40,699 nucleotides of DNA, from the NCBI GenBank assembly GCA_046765875.1, contig JBKPSJ010000248.1, forward strand, positions 1 to 40,699, written 5' to 3'. This document shows positions 7,299-14,608 of this stretch, one piece after another. The position numbers were made by a program, and so were the translations under genes. Positions within the stretch are counted from its first letter, which is position 1. Each line of letters starts with the position of its first letter. The notes beneath the pieces were generated by a model that had not been told where the DNA came from, made no database searches, and saw nothing but the letters and a program-made list of their open reading frames with translations. Origin of the DNA: DASRHY01 sp046765875. Lineage in GTDB: Bacteria; Actinomycetota; Actinomycetes; Propionibacteriales; Kribbellaceae.

Positions 7299-8558
7299 TC
7301 AGATGACAGAGCCTCTTCTCCTCGACGCCGTGCCGCCGCGATGCAGCCCGGACACCACCCCGGGCAGATGCCGCAGGTCGCCGGTCGACGGCTCACCGAT
7401 CAGCGCGCCACCGATCGCGTCCAGCGCCCGCAGGGTGTCCTGCAGATAGGCCGGCTGTTGCGCGTCCGGCCAGCTCGACAGCTTCACGCACACGGTTCCG
7501 GTGCGCCGGCTCACGTGCAGCATCTGGCCGTGGATGCCGAGGCAGAGCAGGACGTCTCCGTGCTCGCCCGGGCGGAACCAGAACTGGTTGCGGTACCAGC
7601 CGCCCGGCATCGCCGCCTCGGCGGGTGACGCGAGGAACGCGCCCCGGCTGTCGGCGTCGACGGCCCATGCCCTGCGCAACCACTGCGGCGGGATGACCTG
7701 GGTACCGCCGGGAAGCGCGCCGCCGGCGAGCAGCAGTAGGCCGAAGCGCACCAGGTCGCGCGTCGTGACCGCGAGACCGCCGTCGTGGACGGCCGTGCCG
7801 AGCGGGTCGCAGAGGAACTCGGCGTCGCGTTCCGCGCCCATCGGTGCCCACACGAGGGTCGACACGAGATCGGCCATCCGGGTGCCCGCGGCCCGCTCAC
7901 AGACCCAGCCGAGCACATCGGTCTCGGCCGAGCGGTACAGGAACCGGCTGCCGTGTGGCGCCTCGGTCCGCAGTGTGGTCAGAAATGGGTAGAGCCCGCG
8001 GCCGGTGACCCACTTGTCCAGCCGGCGCACATCGGACCGGGGGTTGGAGTATTCCTCGCGGAACCGGGCGCCGCTACGCATGTCGAGCAGATGCCGCACG
8101 GTCGCACCGTCGTACCCCGTGTCGCGCAACTCCGGTACGTACTTGGTGACCTCGGCATCGACGTCGAGCAGACGCTGATCGGCCAGTCCGCCGGCGACAC
8201 AGCCGACCACGGACTTGGTCACCGACAGGATGGCGTGCGGTTGGTGTGGTCCCCCGCTCGGTACCCAGCCCTCCGCGACGAGTTCGCCGTCGTGCGCCAC
8301 CGCGTATGCGTCGGTGAAGGTCGACTCGAAGATCTCGCCGACGGTCGAGCGTGTCCCGTCGTACCGGGTCACCGGCACCGCCTGGACGTCCACCTCGCGT
8401 CTCACGAGCTCGCGGACCGGACCGGTGCCGCGGGAGACCCGCTGGGTCGGCAGCAGCTCGCGGACATGCCAGAACGACCACCGGTTGAACGGCGCCTGCT
8501 GCCAGTTCGCGGCAGTCACCGCCGGGTCCCGGTGCAGCCGTTCGCCCGGCAGGAGCAT
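7299..8558 (-). CDS. Serine hydrolase A (class C beta-lactamase/esterase fold)
   Basis: Penicillin-binding-like serine hydrolase of 419 aa. The SxxK nucleophile motif is in LSVTKS (S112, K115) and the YxS-type second motif is Y208 in FLYRSAETD; the third motif is probably around GIHGQM, which replaces the usual KTG or HxG. There is no signal peptide, so it is likely intracellular, unlike peptidoglycan enzymes. The ATG at 8558 is chosen because TACGAT on the minus strand ends 6 nt upstream, giving a leaderless mRNA, and because it matches the paralogue's N-terminus; an in-frame ATG at 8621 would overlap the divergent gene. It is about the same length and closely similar to the hydrolase at 8582-9802. 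Substrate unknown: amidase, esterase or peptidase are all possible in this fold. Confidence 0.85.
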   Translation of the reverse strand: MLLPGERLHRDPAVTAANWQQAPFNRWSFWHVRELLPTQRVSRGTGPVRELVRREVDVQAVPVTRYDGTRSTVGEIFESTFTDAYAVAHDGELVAEGWVPSGGPHQPHAILSVTKSVVGCVAGGLADQRLLDVDAEVTKYVPELRDTGYDGATVRHLLDMRSGARFREEYSNPRSDVRRLDKWVTGRGLYPFLTTLRTEAPHGSRFLYRSAETDVLGWVCERAAGTRMADLVSTLVWAPMGAERDAEFLCDPLGTAVHDGGLAVTTRDLVRFGLLLLAGGALPGGTQVIPPQWLRRAWAVDADSRGAFLASPAEAAMPGGWYRNQFWFRPGEHGDVLLCLGIHGQMLHVSRRTGTVCVKLSSWPDAQQPAYLQDTLRALDAIGGALIGEPSTGDLRHLPGVVSGLHRGGTASRRRGSVI

Positions 8559-8564
8559 GGCGGC

Positions 8565-8570
8565 ATCGTA
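8565..8570 (-). promoter_or_regulatory. -10 box TACGAT (minus) for serine hydrolase A
   Basis: Read on the minus strand, TACGAT is followed by 6 nt and then the ATG at 8558. This fits TANNNT-type leaderless promoters. It overlaps the opposing -10 box by two bases. Confidence 0.5.
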
Positions 8571-8574
8571 GTCT
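8569..8574 (+). promoter_or_regulatory. -10 box TAGTCT (plus) for serine hydrolase B operon
   Basis: TAGTCT is followed by 7 nt and the ATG at 8582, again a leaderless arrangement. Because the two divergent -10 boxes overlap, RNA polymerase should be able to occupy only one direction at a time. Confidence 0.5.
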
Positions 8575-8581
8575 GGCCGCC

Positions 8582-9802
8582 ATGCAGAGCAGGCAGGATC
8601 GGATGGCGGGCTTCCCGCCATCCGCCGGCAACCTCGTCACGCTGGCGACCTGGCAGGATGCGCCCAACGTGAACTGGGCCTTCCAGCACCTGCGCGAGCT
8701 GATCCCGTCGCACCCGATCCCGGCGGACCCCGCGCGGACCGCGCCGCTCACCGCGGCGCTCGAACAACGGGTCGGCCAGACCCGGGTCACCCGGCTTGAC
8801 GGCTCGGTCGCGACCGCCGACGAGGTGTTCGCCGACACCCACACCGACGCCGTGCTGGTGCTGCACGACGGGGTGGTCGTCGAGGAGCGCTACGTCGGCG
8901 GGATGTCCGCGCGGACCACGCACCTGCTGATGTCTGTGTCGAAGTCGATCGTCGGCTGCGTGACCGGCATCCTCGTCTCCCGCGGCCTGGTCGACCCCGA
9001 CGCACCGGTCGCCGAGTACGTACCCGAGATCGCGGGCTCCGGGTATGACGGCGCCACCGTGCGGCACCTGCTCGACATGCGTACCGGGGTCGCGTTCCGG
9101 GAGACCTACGATGCTGCCGACGCCGAGGTCCGGGTGATGGAGCGGTCGATGGGCTGGCGGCCGGTCCGCGACGGCGACCCGGTCGGCGCCTACGCGTACC
9201 TGACCACGCTCGGCACGTCGGCGTCGCACGGCGGCGACTTCAGGTACCGGTCCGCCGACACCGACATGCTCGGCTGGGTCTGCGAACGCGCGGCCGGCAC
9301 CCGGATGGCCGACCTGATCTCGACGCTGTTGTGGATCCCGATGGGCGCCGAGCACGACGCCGAGATCAGCTGTGACGCGGTCGGTACGGCTATCCACGAT
9401 GGCGGCATCTCGGCGGTCGCGCGGGACCTGGCGCGGTTCGGCCAGCTCCTGCTCGACGACGGGGCCGGGATCATCCCGGCTGACTGGCTGGCCGCGTCCT
9501 GGCAGCCGCCGAGTGACGTCCGGGACGCGTTCGCCGGTACCGACAACGAGGCCGTGCTGCCCGGCGGCTGGTACCGCAACCAGTTCTGGTTCGTGCCGAA
9601 CCAGCACGGCCCGTCGCTGGTCTGCCTGGGCATCCACGGCCAGATGGTCTACGTCAACCGCGCGACCAGGACCGTCGGCGTCAAGCTCTCGTCGTGGCCG
9701 GTGCCGCAGCACGCGGCGTACCTGGTCGACACGCTGCGCGCGTTCGGGTCGATCGGCGGCACGCTTGACAGCGGTGAGCGGGGTGCGACACTCCGAGCAT
9801 GA
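8582..9802 (+). CDS. Serine hydrolase B (class C beta-lactamase/esterase fold)
   Basis: Paralogue of the divergent serine hydrolase, 406 aa. The SxxK motif is S118-V-S-K121 in LLMSVSKS, the second motif Y222 in RYRSADTD, and GIHGQM recurs near the C-terminus. Long identical blocks are shared with hydrolase A (for example GYDGATVRHLLDMR, LGWVCERAAGTRMADL and GGWYRNQFWF). No secretion signal. ATG 8582 is favoured by TAGTCT 7 nt upstream; ATG 8603, preceded by AGGA, is an alternative and lies inside a 25-bp palindrome. The stop overlaps the agmatinase start as ATGA, so the hydrolase is tied to amine metabolism. It might cleave an amide or ester of an amine intermediate; this is inference. Confidence 0.85.
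   Translation: MQSRQDRMAGFPPSAGNLVTLATWQDAPNVNWAFQHLRELIPSHPIPADPARTAPLTAALEQRVGQTRVTRLDGSVATADEVFADTHTDAVLVLHDGVVVEERYVGGMSARTTHLLMSVSKSIVGCVTGILVSRGLVDPDAPVAEYVPEIAGSGYDGATVRHLLDMRTGVAFRETYDAADAEVRVMERSMGWRPVRDGDPVGAYAYLTTLGTSASHGGDFRYRSADTDMLGWVCERAAGTRMADLISTLLWIPMGAEHDAEISCDAVGTAIHDGGISAVARDLARFGQLLLDDGAGIIPADWLAASWQPPSDVRDAFAGTDNEAVLPGGWYRNQFWFVPNQHGPSLVCLGIHGQMVYVNRATRTVGVKLSSWPVPQHAAYLVDTLRAFGSIGGTLDSGERGATLRA
8600..8624. repeat. 25-bp perfect inverted repeat at head-to-head hydrolase junction
   Basis: Eleven-base arms (CGGATGGCGGG and CCCGCCATCCG) flank a CTT loop. The palindrome contains an in-frame ATG on each strand (8603 plus, 8621 minus), so both strands encode MAG-PPS. It lies early in the coding sequence of hydrolase B and 42 bp upstream of the chosen start of hydrolase A. 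It could be a repressor site or an mRNA hairpin. Confidence 0.6.
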
Positions 9803-10827
9803 CCCGCTATGGGCAGCAGTTCGGGCCGGACTTCACCTTTCTCGGCGTGCCGATGTGCGACCTGGACGACCCGGGGACGTACGCCGACGCGCAGGTCGTG
9901 ATCCTCGGCGCGCCGTTCGACGGCGGCACGTCGGCCCGCCCGGGCGCACGGTACGGGCCGATGGCGATCCGGGCCCGCGACTACCTCGGCCACGACGGGT
10001 CGCGGCCGAGCCTGGCGCTGCGTACCGACGGCCTGGTGGACCTCGGTGTCGTGGACGCCGGTGACGTCGAGATGTATTCCGGCGACATCGAGACCGCGCT
10101 GCCCGCGCTCGAGGCGGCGGTCGAAAAGGTGAGCCGGGCCGGCGCGATCCCGGTGGTGCTCGGCGGCGACCACTCGATTGCGTACCCGGATGCGAAGGGC
10201 GTGGCCAACGTGCTAGGCCATGGCCGGGTCTCGATGCTGCACTTCGACGCGCACGCCGACACCGGCGACATCGAGTTCGGCTCGCTGTGGGGGCACGGGC
10301 AGCCGATGCGCCGGCTGATCGAATCCGGCGCGCTGCGCGGCGACCGGTTCCTGCAGATCGGGCTGCGCGGGTACTGGCCGCCGCCCGACACGCTGGACTG
10401 GATGGCCGCGCAGAACATGCGCTCGTACGAGATGACCGAGATCGGCCTTCGTGGACTGGAAGCCTGCCTGACAGAAGCGTTCGCGATCGCCACCGACGAC
10501 TGCGACGGGGTGTTCCTGTCGGTCGACATCGATGTGTGCGACCCCGGCCATGCGCCGGGCACCGGAACCCCGGAGCCGGGTGGGATGACGGCCCGTCAGT
10601 TGCTGGACTCGGTTCGCCGGATCTGCCTCGAACTGCCTGTGGTGGGCATGGACGTGGTCGAAGTCAGCCCGCCGTACGACCACGCCGACATCACCGCGGC
10701 GCTGGCCAACCGTGTGGTGCTCGAGGCGCTGTCGGCCATCGCGCGCAAGCGCCGCGACGCGGACGACGGCACGACCTGGGACCCGGGGAAACCGTTGCTC
10801 GCCGATCGAGAGTCGCCGCAGGGCTGA
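9799..10827 (+). CDS. speB: Agmatinase / ureohydrolase family protein
   Basis: Binuclear manganese ureohydrolase, 342 aa, expected to hydrolyse agmatine to putrescine plus urea or a related guanidino compound. All six metal ligands are visible: H125 in LGGDHS, D150, H152 and D154 in HFDAHAD, and D243 and D245 in SVDIDVCDP. The adjoining GHAPGTGTPEPGG loop is typical of agmatinase, guanidinobutyrase and related enzymes, not of arginase. It overlaps serine hydrolase B by 4 nt. With decarboxylases, an aminobutyraldehyde-type dehydrogenase and an amine oxidase close by, agmatine is the likeliest substrate, but guanidinobutyrate or guanidinopropionate hydrolysis cannot be excluded from sequence. 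The family is certain. Confidence 0.85.
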   Translation: MTRYGQQFGPDFTFLGVPMCDLDDPGTYADAQVVILGAPFDGGTSARPGARYGPMAIRARDYLGHDGSRPSLALRTDGLVDLGVVDAGDVEMYSGDIETALPALEAAVEKVSRAGAIPVVLGGDHSIAYPDAKGVANVLGHGRVSMLHFDAHADTGDIEFGSLWGHGQPMRRLIESGALRGDRFLQIGLRGYWPPPDTLDWMAAQNMRSYEMTEIGLRGLEACLTEAFAIATDDCDGVFLSVDIDVCDPGHAPGTGTPEPGGMTARQLLDSVRRICLELPVVGMDVVEVSPPYDHADITAALANRVVLEALSAIARKRRDADDGTTWDPGKPLLADRESPQG

Positions 10828-10838
10828 CAGCCCGGGCC

Positions 10839-10852
10839 GTGTGGTGCCACAC
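10839..10852. promoter_or_regulatory. Short palindrome before permease gene
   Basis: GTGTGG and CCACAC flank a TG dinucleotide in the 74-bp gap between the agmatinase and permease genes. The arrangement suggests a small dimeric-protein site; the loop is too short for a stable hairpin. No recognisable -10 box follows. Confidence 0.25.
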
Positions 10853-10901
10853 TCCGAAAAGGGGGGTGCGGGCCGCGGCGCCCTCCGCCCTGGGAGGAAC
10901 G

Positions 10902-12335
10902 ATGGCCACTCTGCAGCAGTTGTTCCGCCGCAAGCCGGTTCCAGAGATGTCGCAGGAGACCGGCTCCGACACCGGCCAGAGCGAACTGGCCCGCTCCATC
11001 GGTCTGTTCCAGCTCTCGATGTTCGGTGTCGGCGCCACCATCGGCACCGGTATCTTCATCGTGCTGACGCAGGCCGTTCCGAAGGCGGGACCCGCGGTCA
11101 TCCTGTCGTTCGTGATCGCCGGCGTGGTCGCCGGTCTGACCGCGATCTGCTACGCCGAGCTGGCCAGCGCGGTGCCGGTGTCCGGCTCGTCCTACTCGTA
11201 CGCCTACGCGACGCTCGGCGAGCTGCCGGCGATGGGCGTCGCCGCCTGCCTGCTGCTCGAGTACGGCGTGTCGGCGGCGGCTGTCGCCGTCGGCTGGTCG
11301 CAGTACCTGAACGAGTTCCTCGACAACGTCTTCGGTTTCACCATCCCCGACAACCTTGCGCAAGCGCCCGAGCAAGGCGGTGTGTTCAATCTGCCCGCCG
11401 TCATTCTCATCGCGCTGTGCACGCTGCTGCTGATCCGTGGCGCGAGCGAGTCGGCGAAGGTCAACGCCGTGATGGTGCTGATCAAGATCGGCGTGCTGGT
11501 GCTGTTCATCATCATCGGCCTGCAGGGCTGGAACTCCGACAATCTCAGTCCCTTCGCACCGTTCGGGCTGACCGGCATCACCTCGGCGGCCGGAATAATC
11601 TTCTTCTCCTACATCGGGTTGGACGCCGTCTCGACCGCTGGCGAGGAGGTGAAGGACCCGCGCCGGACCATGCCGCTGGCGATCCTGATATCGCTGGTCA
11701 CTGTCACCGGGTTGTACATCCTTGTCACCCTCGTCGCGGTGGCTGCGCAGCCGTACAAGGAGTTCGAAGGCCAGCAGGCCGGGCTGTCGGCGATCCTGGA
11801 GAAGGTCACCGGTTCGACCTGGCCCGCCACGGTACTCGCCGCGGGTGCGGTGGTCTCGATCTTCAGCGTCACTCTCGTGGTGCTGTACGGCCAGACCCGC
11901 ATCCTGTTCGCGATGTCCCGCGACGGCATGCTGCCCGAACTGTTCCACAAGGTGAACCGGCGCACCCTGACCCCGGTACCGAACACCCTCATCGTCGCGG
12001 TCGTCATCGCCCTGCTGGCCGGACTGATCCCGATCGACTTCCTCGCCGAGATGACCAGCATCGGCACGTTGGTCGCCTTCCTGGTGGTCTCGATCGGTGT
12101 GATGGTGCTGCGGCGTACGCACCCGGAGCTGCCACGCGGGTTCAAGGTCCCGCTGTACCCGATCACGCCGATCCTCTCGATCGCCGGTTGTATCTGGATC
12201 ATCAAGGACTTGCGCGCGGTGACCATCTGGGTGTTCCTGATCTGGGTCTCGGTCGTGCTCATCTGGTACGCCCTGTACGGGTTCCGCCACTCGCACCTCG
12301 GCCGGCACGAACACGTCGGGCTGATCCACGACTAG
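10902..12335 (+). CDS. APC-family amino acid/amine permease
   Basis: Integral membrane transporter of the amino acid-polyamine-organocation family, 477 aa with about 12 membrane segments. The N-terminal GVGATIGTGIFIVLTQ motif forms the substrate-binding unwound helix 1, and YAELASAVPVSGSSYSYAYATLGE is the family signature region with a stretch in helix 3. The C-terminal half resembles the YfnA/cationic amino acid transporter branch, which fits uptake of arginine or another basic amino acid. GGGAGG at 10892-10897 fixes the start, 4 nt before ATG. Position after the agmatinase and before two decarboxylases suggests it supplies their substrate. Exact substrate inferred, family clear. Confidence 0.9.
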   Translation: MATLQQLFRRKPVPEMSQETGSDTGQSELARSIGLFQLSMFGVGATIGTGIFIVLTQAVPKAGPAVILSFVIAGVVAGLTAICYAELASAVPVSGSSYSYAYATLGELPAMGVAACLLLEYGVSAAAVAVGWSQYLNEFLDNVFGFTIPDNLAQAPEQGGVFNLPAVILIALCTLLLIRGASESAKVNAVMVLIKIGVLVLFIIIGLQGWNSDNLSPFAPFGLTGITSAAGIIFFSYIGLDAVSTAGEEVKDPRRTMPLAILISLVTVTGLYILVTLVAVAAQPYKEFEGQQAGLSAILEKVTGSTWPATVLAAGAVVSIFSVTLVVLYGQTRILFAMSRDGMLPELFHKVNRRTLTPVPNTLIVAVVIALLAGLIPIDFLAEMTSIGTLVAFLVVSIGVMVLRRTHPELPRGFKVPLYPITPILSIAGCIWIIKDLRAVTIWVFLIWVSVVLIWYALYGFRHSHLGRHEHVGLIHD

Positions 12336-12344
12336 GCGCCGACG

Positions 12345-13262
12345 ATGACCATGATCGTGGGCTACGCGCCCGAACAACGCGGCAAGGCCGCATTGCACCT
12401 GGCGGCCATGCTGGCGCGGTCGACCGGCGAGGACCTGGTGGTCTGCTCGGTCGTGCCGGCGCCCTGGGTGCCCGGCATGGCCCGGGTCGATGCCGAGTAC
12501 CAGGCATACCTCGACGGCACCGCCGACGAGGCGCTGAAGGTTGCCCGGAGCAACTTGCCGGAGGACGTACCGGCCCGGTTCGTCCGGCACAGTGCCCGCT
12601 CCGCGCCGGCCGGCTTGCTCGAACTGGCCGAGCAGTACCACGCGAGCATGATCGTGCTCGGTTCGTCCGCGGCCGGCATGTTCGGCCACATCGCGCTCGG
12701 CAGCGTCACCGATCGGCTGCTGCACAGTTCGCCGGTGGCGATCGCACTGTCGCCGCGCGGGATGCGGCGCAGGCCGGACATGGTGGTGAGCCGGGTGACC
12801 GCGGCGTACGGCGGCTCGGAGGAGGCCGCCGACACTCTGGTCATCGCCGCGGCCCGGATGGCGGCACAGGTGCACGCCGCCGTACGGATCGCATCGTTCG
12901 CCGTCTGGTCACGTCCGGCGTACACGACCCGGCTGGGCACGGACCGCGAGGACCTGGTGCTCGAGGAGTGGACCGCCGATCTCGAACGGGACGTACACGC
13001 GGCACTCGAGCAGGTCGAGGAACTCGCGGACGCGCCGCACAACGTCGAGGCGGTCGTCGGCCAAGGCACGAGCTGGGGCGATGCCATCGAGGACGTCGCC
13101 TGGGACACCGGCGACGTGCTGGTGATCGGATCGAGTCGACGCGGCCCGGCCTCGCGCGTGTTCCTCGGCTCGCGGGCGGCCAAGATCGTGCGGAACTCGC
13201 CGGTCCCGGTCGTCGTGGTGCCCCGCGAACAGGCTGAGGAGCTCGCCCAGGGGACGGAGTGA
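12345..13262 (+). CDS. Tandem-domain universal stress protein
   Basis: Cytosolic nucleotide-binding protein, 305 aa, with two UspA domains. Domain 1 (about 1-145) starts MIVGYAPEQRGKAAL and ends with the ATP-binding GSSAAGMFGHIALGSVT stretch; domain 2 (about 155-300) ends with GSSRRGPASRVFLGS then VPVVVV. Such proteins modulate partner activity or survival under stress. The gene starts 9 nt after the permease stop without a clear ribosome binding site, implying translational coupling, and USPs fused or linked to APC permeases are common, so it may regulate the transporter. ATG 12351 is an alternative start. It ends 2 nt before the following decarboxylase. Confidence 0.85.
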   Translation: MTMIVGYAPEQRGKAALHLAAMLARSTGEDLVVCSVVPAPWVPGMARVDAEYQAYLDGTADEALKVARSNLPEDVPARFVRHSARSAPAGLLELAEQYHASMIVLGSSAAGMFGHIALGSVTDRLLHSSPVAIALSPRGMRRRPDMVVSRVTAAYGGSEEAADTLVIAAARMAAQVHAAVRIASFAVWSRPAYTTRLGTDREDLVLEEWTADLERDVHAALEQVEELADAPHNVEAVVGQGTSWGDAIEDVAWDTGDVLVIGSSRRGPASRVFLGSRAAKIVRNSPVPVVVVPREQAEELAQGTE

Positions 13263-13264
13263 CC

Positions 13265-14608
13265 ATGCACCAGGTCGATCAGACGACCGAGCAGATGGTG
13301 CGCAGCGTGCTGGCCTACGCCGAGAACCGGCTGCGGATGGACCCGGTCCCGCTGGACCAGGGAGTGCTACCGGCCGGCCAGTTGTACAAGCGGCTCGACG
13401 GGCTGATCCGGGAGGCGCCGCGGCCGCCGGACGAGGTGCTCGGCGTGTACACGTCGGTGATCGCGCCGAGCGTGATCTCGGCCGACAGCCCGCGGTTCCT
13501 CGGGTTCATCCCGGCGGCGCCGACCAAGGCCAGCCTGCTGTTCGACATGCTCGTGTCGTGCGCCTCGATCCAGGGCATCTCCTGGCTGGAGGCGTCCGGC
13601 GCGATCGCGGCCGAGAACAGCGTGCTGCGGCTGATCGCGACACAGGCCGGGCTGCCCGACACCGCCGGCGGCTGCTTTGTGTCCGGAGGCTCGGCGGGCA
13701 ACCTGTCGGCGCTGGCGGTGGCGCGTGAGACGGCCAAGAAGCAGGGCGCGACCGGTCGGCTCAGCGTCGTCGTGGCGTCGGACGCGCACTCGTCGATCGT
13801 CAACACGCTGCGGTTGCTGGAGATGGATGCGCTGGTGGTCGAGACCCCGGAGCACCGGCTCACCGCCGAGACCGTCCGCGCGGCGGTCCCGGCCGACGCG
13901 ACCGGCGTCGTCGCGGTGGTGTGTACGTCAGGGACGACCAATGCCGGCATCGTCGACGATCTCGCCGGGGTCGGCGCACTCGCCCGGGAGCGCGGCTGGT
14001 GGTTCCACGTCGACGGAGCTTACGGCGGGTCCGGCATCTTCGCCCGCTCGATTCGGTCCAAGTACGACGGCATCGAACTGGCCGACTCGTTCATCCTCGA
14101 CCCGCACAAGTGGCTGTTCACGCCGTTCGACTGCTGCGCGTTGCTGTACCGGCGCCCGGAGCTGGCCCGCGCCACGCACACGCAGGACGCGTCGTACCTC
14201 GACGTCATCCATGTCTCCGACGGCGAGTGGAACCCCACCGATTACGCGTACCACCTGACCAGGCGAGCGCGTGGCCTGCCGTTGTGGTTCTCGCTGGCCG
14301 TGCACGGCGTGGCGGCGTACCGGGAAGCGATCGAGGCGGCGCTATGGCTGGCCCGCGAGACCGCCGAGCTGGTCAGGGCGGCCCCGCAGCTAGAGCTGAT
14401 CCGCGAGCCGGACCTCGGGGTGGTGCTGTTCCGCCGGGTCGGCTGGAAGCCGGAGGACTACGACGAGTGGGCCCGGCGGCTGCACGACGACGGGGTGGCG
14501 TTCATCCCGCCGACCAAGTGGGAGGGCGAGACCGTCGGCCGGTTCGCGTTCCTGCATCCGCACACGAGTCTCGACCTGGTCCGCGAGATCCTGGCCCGGA
14601 CCGAGTGA
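13265..14608 (+). CDS. Fold-type I PLP-dependent (group II) amino acid decarboxylase
   Basis: Pyridoxal-phosphate enzyme of 447 aa related to aromatic L-amino acid, glutamate and diaminobutyrate decarboxylases. The PLP Schiff-base lysine is K282 in DPHKWLF. Upstream are the cofactor-stacking region around ASDAHSS, the TSGTTNAG phosphate/cofactor loop and the aspartate in WWFHVDGAYGG that contacts the PLP nitrogen. The substrate-side motif GISWLEASGAIAAEN is near residues 100-120. ATG 13265 is preferred over GTG 13259 because GGAG sits 5 nt upstream. It overlaps the next decarboxylase by 1 nt (TGATG). The amine made could feed the amine oxidase nearby; whether the substrate is arginine, ornithine, tyrosine or another amino acid is not decided by the sequence. 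Confidence 0.85.
   Translation: MHQVDQTTEQMVRSVLAYAENRLRMDPVPLDQGVLPAGQLYKRLDGLIREAPRPPDEVLGVYTSVIAPSVISADSPRFLGFIPAAPTKASLLFDMLVSCASIQGISWLEASGAIAAENSVLRLIATQAGLPDTAGGCFVSGGSAGNLSALAVARETAKKQGATGRLSVVVASDAHSSIVNTLRLLEMDALVVETPEHRLTAETVRAAVPADATGVVAVVCTSGTTNAGIVDDLAGVGALARERGWWFHVDGAYGGSGIFARSIRSKYDGIELADSFILDPHKWLFTPFDCCALLYRRPELARATHTQDASYLDVIHVSDGEWNPTDYAYHLTRRARGLPLWFSLAVHGVAAYREAIEAALWLARETAELVRAAPQLELIREPDLGVVLFRRVGWKPEDYDEWARRLHDDGVAFIPPTKWEGETVGRFAFLHPHTSLDLVREILARTE

Noticed and set aside
8559..8621. Start of serine hydrolase A at 8621
   Set aside because: It would overlap the divergent gene, makes the N-terminus 21 residues longer than the paralogue, and ignores the well-placed TACGAT before 8558.
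7299..9802. Beta-lactamase resistance genes
   Set aside because: The SxxK fold is shared with esterases and amidases; there is no export signal and no classical KTG motif, and the context is metabolic.
10596..12875. Long minus-strand open frame across agmatinase, permease and USP genes
   Set aside because: It spans three clear genes with conserved motifs, and its translation is rich in His, Arg, Asp and Gln as expected of antisense GC-rich DNA.
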